Positions 31,379-33,289 of a stretch of 33,289 bases of DNA are shown here, one piece after another; within the stretch, counting starts at the first letter, position 1; every line of letters begins with the position of its first letter. A model generated the notes under the pieces. The model did no database searches, was not told the DNA's origin, and saw only the letters and a program-made list of their open reading frames with translations. Position numbers and translations under genes: made by a program. Origin of the DNA: Bacteroidota bacterium (lineage in GTDB: Bacteria; Bacteroidota; Bacteroidia; B-17B0; Aurantibacillaceae); contig JAJONO010000055.1 in NCBI GenBank assembly GCA_021323535.1, positions 1 through 33,289 on the forward strand, written 5' to 3'.

Positions 31379-33289
31379 ATGTTTAAAAGAACAACCTCCT
31401 ATATTTTCTTCTTTCTTGTTCTTTCTACCTGTTTCCTTCCGGCGCAAAACCGGAAAATAGACAGTCTTAACCGTATTTTTCCGACATCGCACGACACCAT
31501 GAAGGTGTACATCCTGTGTTCCATTTCGCGTTTCTATGAAGCTAACGATCCTCAAAAAGCAATTAAAATGGCCGATAGCGCGCTCGGTATCGCCAAAAAA
31601 GCCAATTACCAGATGGGCATCGGTGGGGCTTACGGAAGCCTCGGAAGCTGCCTCTGCACTGCTGGGCGTTATGACGAATCTATTAATGCACTCATCAGCG
31701 CCATTAAAATTTTTGAGGCCAAGGGCGCTAAAAGGAATCTTGCTAATAACTACAATGGTTTGGCGAATGCCTACATGGGATTGAAGAATAATGATAAAGC
31801 TTACGAATATTTTCTTAAGTCCTACAATCTTTCCAAAGAGATCGATAATAAATTCATGATCGCGGTAGCCGGAGTGGGTGTTGGAAATATGCTGATGGAA
31901 AAAGGCAAGCATAAAGAAGCTATCGAGTATTACAAAACATCCGAAAAAGTATTTAAAGATAATGGTGTTACTAATTACGAAGCCATGTGCATTACCATGA
32001 TTGGCGAAACCTACGCAAAGGATTCTAATTATGTGGAAGCTGAAAAATATTTCGTCAAATCACTTCCTCTCTTCAAAAACTCCAATGATGAATATGGACT
32101 AGCTGTCAACCTCGCTAACCTTGGGAGCGTTGAGGCAAACCGTAAAAACTACAAAAAAGCTGCAGAATATTACAACCAGGCGCTTGAAATAAATCTTCAC
32201 CGTAAAGCCATGGATAATATCCAGAACTCTGCAAAAGGACTAGCGGAAGTTCTCGAGCTTCAGAACAAACCTGCCGAAGCGCTCGCGGCTTTTAAAATTT
32301 ACATGCAGTACAAAGATTCTGTAGTAAATACGGAGCGTAACAAAGCTATTGCAGAAGCAGAAGGGAAATACGAGAACGAGAAAAAAGAACAGCAGCTCCA
32401 GGTAAAAAATCTCGAACTTGAAAAATCGCACATTGAGGTTACGCAACGCAACAGGTTAATTTATGTTTTCGTTGGGGCTATTGTTGTGTTCCTGGTGTTA
32501 TTGTTTTTTGTGTATCGCCAGTTTGTCCAAAAGAAAAAAGCAAATGTTCTGCTTCAGAATAAAAATGATGAGATCGAAAAACAAAAGAACATCATCGAGG
32601 AAAAGAACAAAGATATTACCGACAGTATCAACTATTCCAAACACATTCAGCAGGCCATTATCCCTTCACCTGTAAAAGTGAAACAATATTTACCGAATTC
32701 GTTCGTGATCTTTAAACCGAAAGATATTGTGAGCGGCGATTTTTATTTAGTAGATGAAGTAGCAGGATTAATTTACCTCGCCGTAGTAGATTGTACCGGC
32801 CACGGCGTACCAGGCGCCATGCTAAGCGTCTTCGCTAATTCTTCGATCAAAAACATTATCACAACTAATTATTTCCGCGATAATCCTGCGGGAATTCTCA
32901 GCGATCTGTGTTTCCAGTTCAAAAGTAATTTGCAGTCGCACACCACATCCATGACGGTGAACGACGGTGTAGACATGAGTATTTGTATCATCGATCTTCC
33001 CAATAATAAATTATACTTCTCCGGTGCTAAAAATGGTTTAATGCAGTTACGTAACAGCGAACTAATGGAATATCCAGCTGCGCGTTGGGGAATAAGCGGA
33101 AGTAACACCGGCGAACATTTGTTCTTCCATAATCATATTATCGATCTTCAGAAAGGCGACAAATTCTACATGAGCACCGATGGTTTCGTAGATCAGTTTG
33201 GCGGACCAAAAGGAAAAAAATTCAAACAGAAACAATTGAAGGATCTTGTTATGAATTACAGCAACCTGAGCTTCGATGCGCAGGCCGAT
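31379..33289 (+). CDS. TPR sensor with SpoIIE phosphatase, 3' end outside window
   Basis: The frame is open from the ATG at 31379 to the end of the window (637 codons, no stop). A signal peptide (FFFLVLSTCFLPAQ) is followed by about six TPR-like repeats (for example KQ/HKEAIEYYKTSEKVFKDNG and YKKAAEYYNQALEINLH), about residues 40-300. Then come a coiled coil, a single membrane helix (about 361-381), a second coiled coil and a SpoIIE/PP2C-type domain from about residue 425. The latter has GDFYLVDE, DCTGHGVPGA, NDGVDMSI and MSTDGFVDQFGG, the metal-binding motifs. The linker reads KDITDSINYSKHIQQAI, like DSINYAKRIQSAM in the propeller sensor. It is probably a periplasmic sensor with phosphatase output. 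It starts 1 nt after the broken gmhA. Confidence 0.92.
   Translation, partial: MFKRTTSYIFFFLVLSTCFLPAQNRKIDSLNRIFPTSHDTMKVYILCSISRFYEANDPQKAIKMADSALGIAKKANYQMGIGGAYGSLGSCLCTAGRYDESINALISAIKIFEAKGAKRNLANNYNGLANAYMGLKNNDKAYEYFLKSYNLSKEIDNKFMIAVAGVGVGNMLMEKGKHKEAIEYYKTSEKVFKDNGVTNYEAMCITMIGETYAKDSNYVEAEKYFVKSLPLFKNSNDEYGLAVNLANLGSVEANRKNYKKAAEYYNQALEINLHRKAMDNIQNSAKGLAEVLELQNKPAEALAAFKIYMQYKDSVVNTERNKAIAEAEGKYENEKKEQQLQVKNLELEKSHIEVTQRNRLIYVFVGAIVVFLVLLFFVYRQFVQKKKANVLLQNKNDEIEKQKNIIEEKNKDITDSINYSKHIQQAIIPSPVKVKQYLPNSFVIFKPKDIVSGDFYLVDEVAGLIYLAVVDCTGHGVPGAMLSVFANSSIKNIITTNYFRDNPAGILSDLCFQFKSNLQSHTTSMTVNDGVDMSICIIDLPNNKLYFSGAKNGLMQLRNSELMEYPAARWGISGSNTGEHLFFHNHIIDLQKGDKFYMSTDGFVDQFGGPKGKKFKQKQLKDLVMNYSNLSFDAQAD

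Noticed and set aside
31358-31912. Open frame on the minus strand across the TPR/SpoIIE gene
   Set aside because: It is the shadow of a well-supported TPR-encoding frame on the plus strand.

Overview
The window reads as chromosomal DNA of a member of the Bacteroidota. Four things point there. Two proteins carry type IX secretion (T9SS) C-terminal sorting domains. The BamA-family protein is a lipoprotein of the TamL kind. Start codons have little Shine-Dalgarno signal, and several genes have TAnnTTTG-like -7 boxes with TTTG/TTG -33 boxes. There are also large propeller/SpoIIE and TPR/SpoIIE signalling proteins and three DUF1573 proteins. I cannot name a genus. I see no rRNA, tRNA, CRISPR array, transposase or phage gene, so this is ordinary chromosome with an unusual amount of structured intergenic DNA.

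Layout. 1-3300 (minus strand): a small VOC protein, two tandem paralogs of an unrecognised secreted protein, and hppD. The two paralogs sit behind near-identical terminator-plus-promoter cassettes. 3300-5720: rimO, divergent from a K+ channel with an RCK domain. 5723-6006: a palindromic element between convergent genes. 6007-13456 (minus strand): a compact run of tamL-like BamA lipoprotein, glycosyltransferase, methyltransferase, ZIP transporter and priA, with gaps of 8, 23 and 1 nt and then a 1-nt overlap. 13497-15838: a TrmH-family RNA methyltransferase, then three DUF1573 genes on the other strand. 15957-21509 (plus strand): valS, a DUF1801 protein, and a vWA-like secreted protein 3 nt ahead of an AlkC-like DNA alkylation repair protein. 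21619-25251: a 1210-residue sensor with 14 propeller repeats, Y_Y_Y domain, membrane segment and SpoIIE phosphatase. 25381-29270: an unrecognised protein, two T9SS cargo proteins (one with six NHL repeats) and a predicted outer-membrane beta-barrel protein. 29602-30521: two short ssb paralogs. 30642-30773: an array of hairpins. 30860-31377: a gmhA-like gene broken by an internal deletion. 31379-33289: a TPR/SpoIIE sensor that runs off the window.

I did not find a convincing new multi-gene system. The most useful leads are the broken gmhA, the hairpin array behind the paired tail-less ssb genes, the duplicated terminator/promoter/gene module, the heptamer repeat found both between genes and inside priA, and small dispersed intergenic repeats, one pair of which shows compensatory changes in its stem. 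All functional statements are by recognition of sequence motifs; no database search was run.
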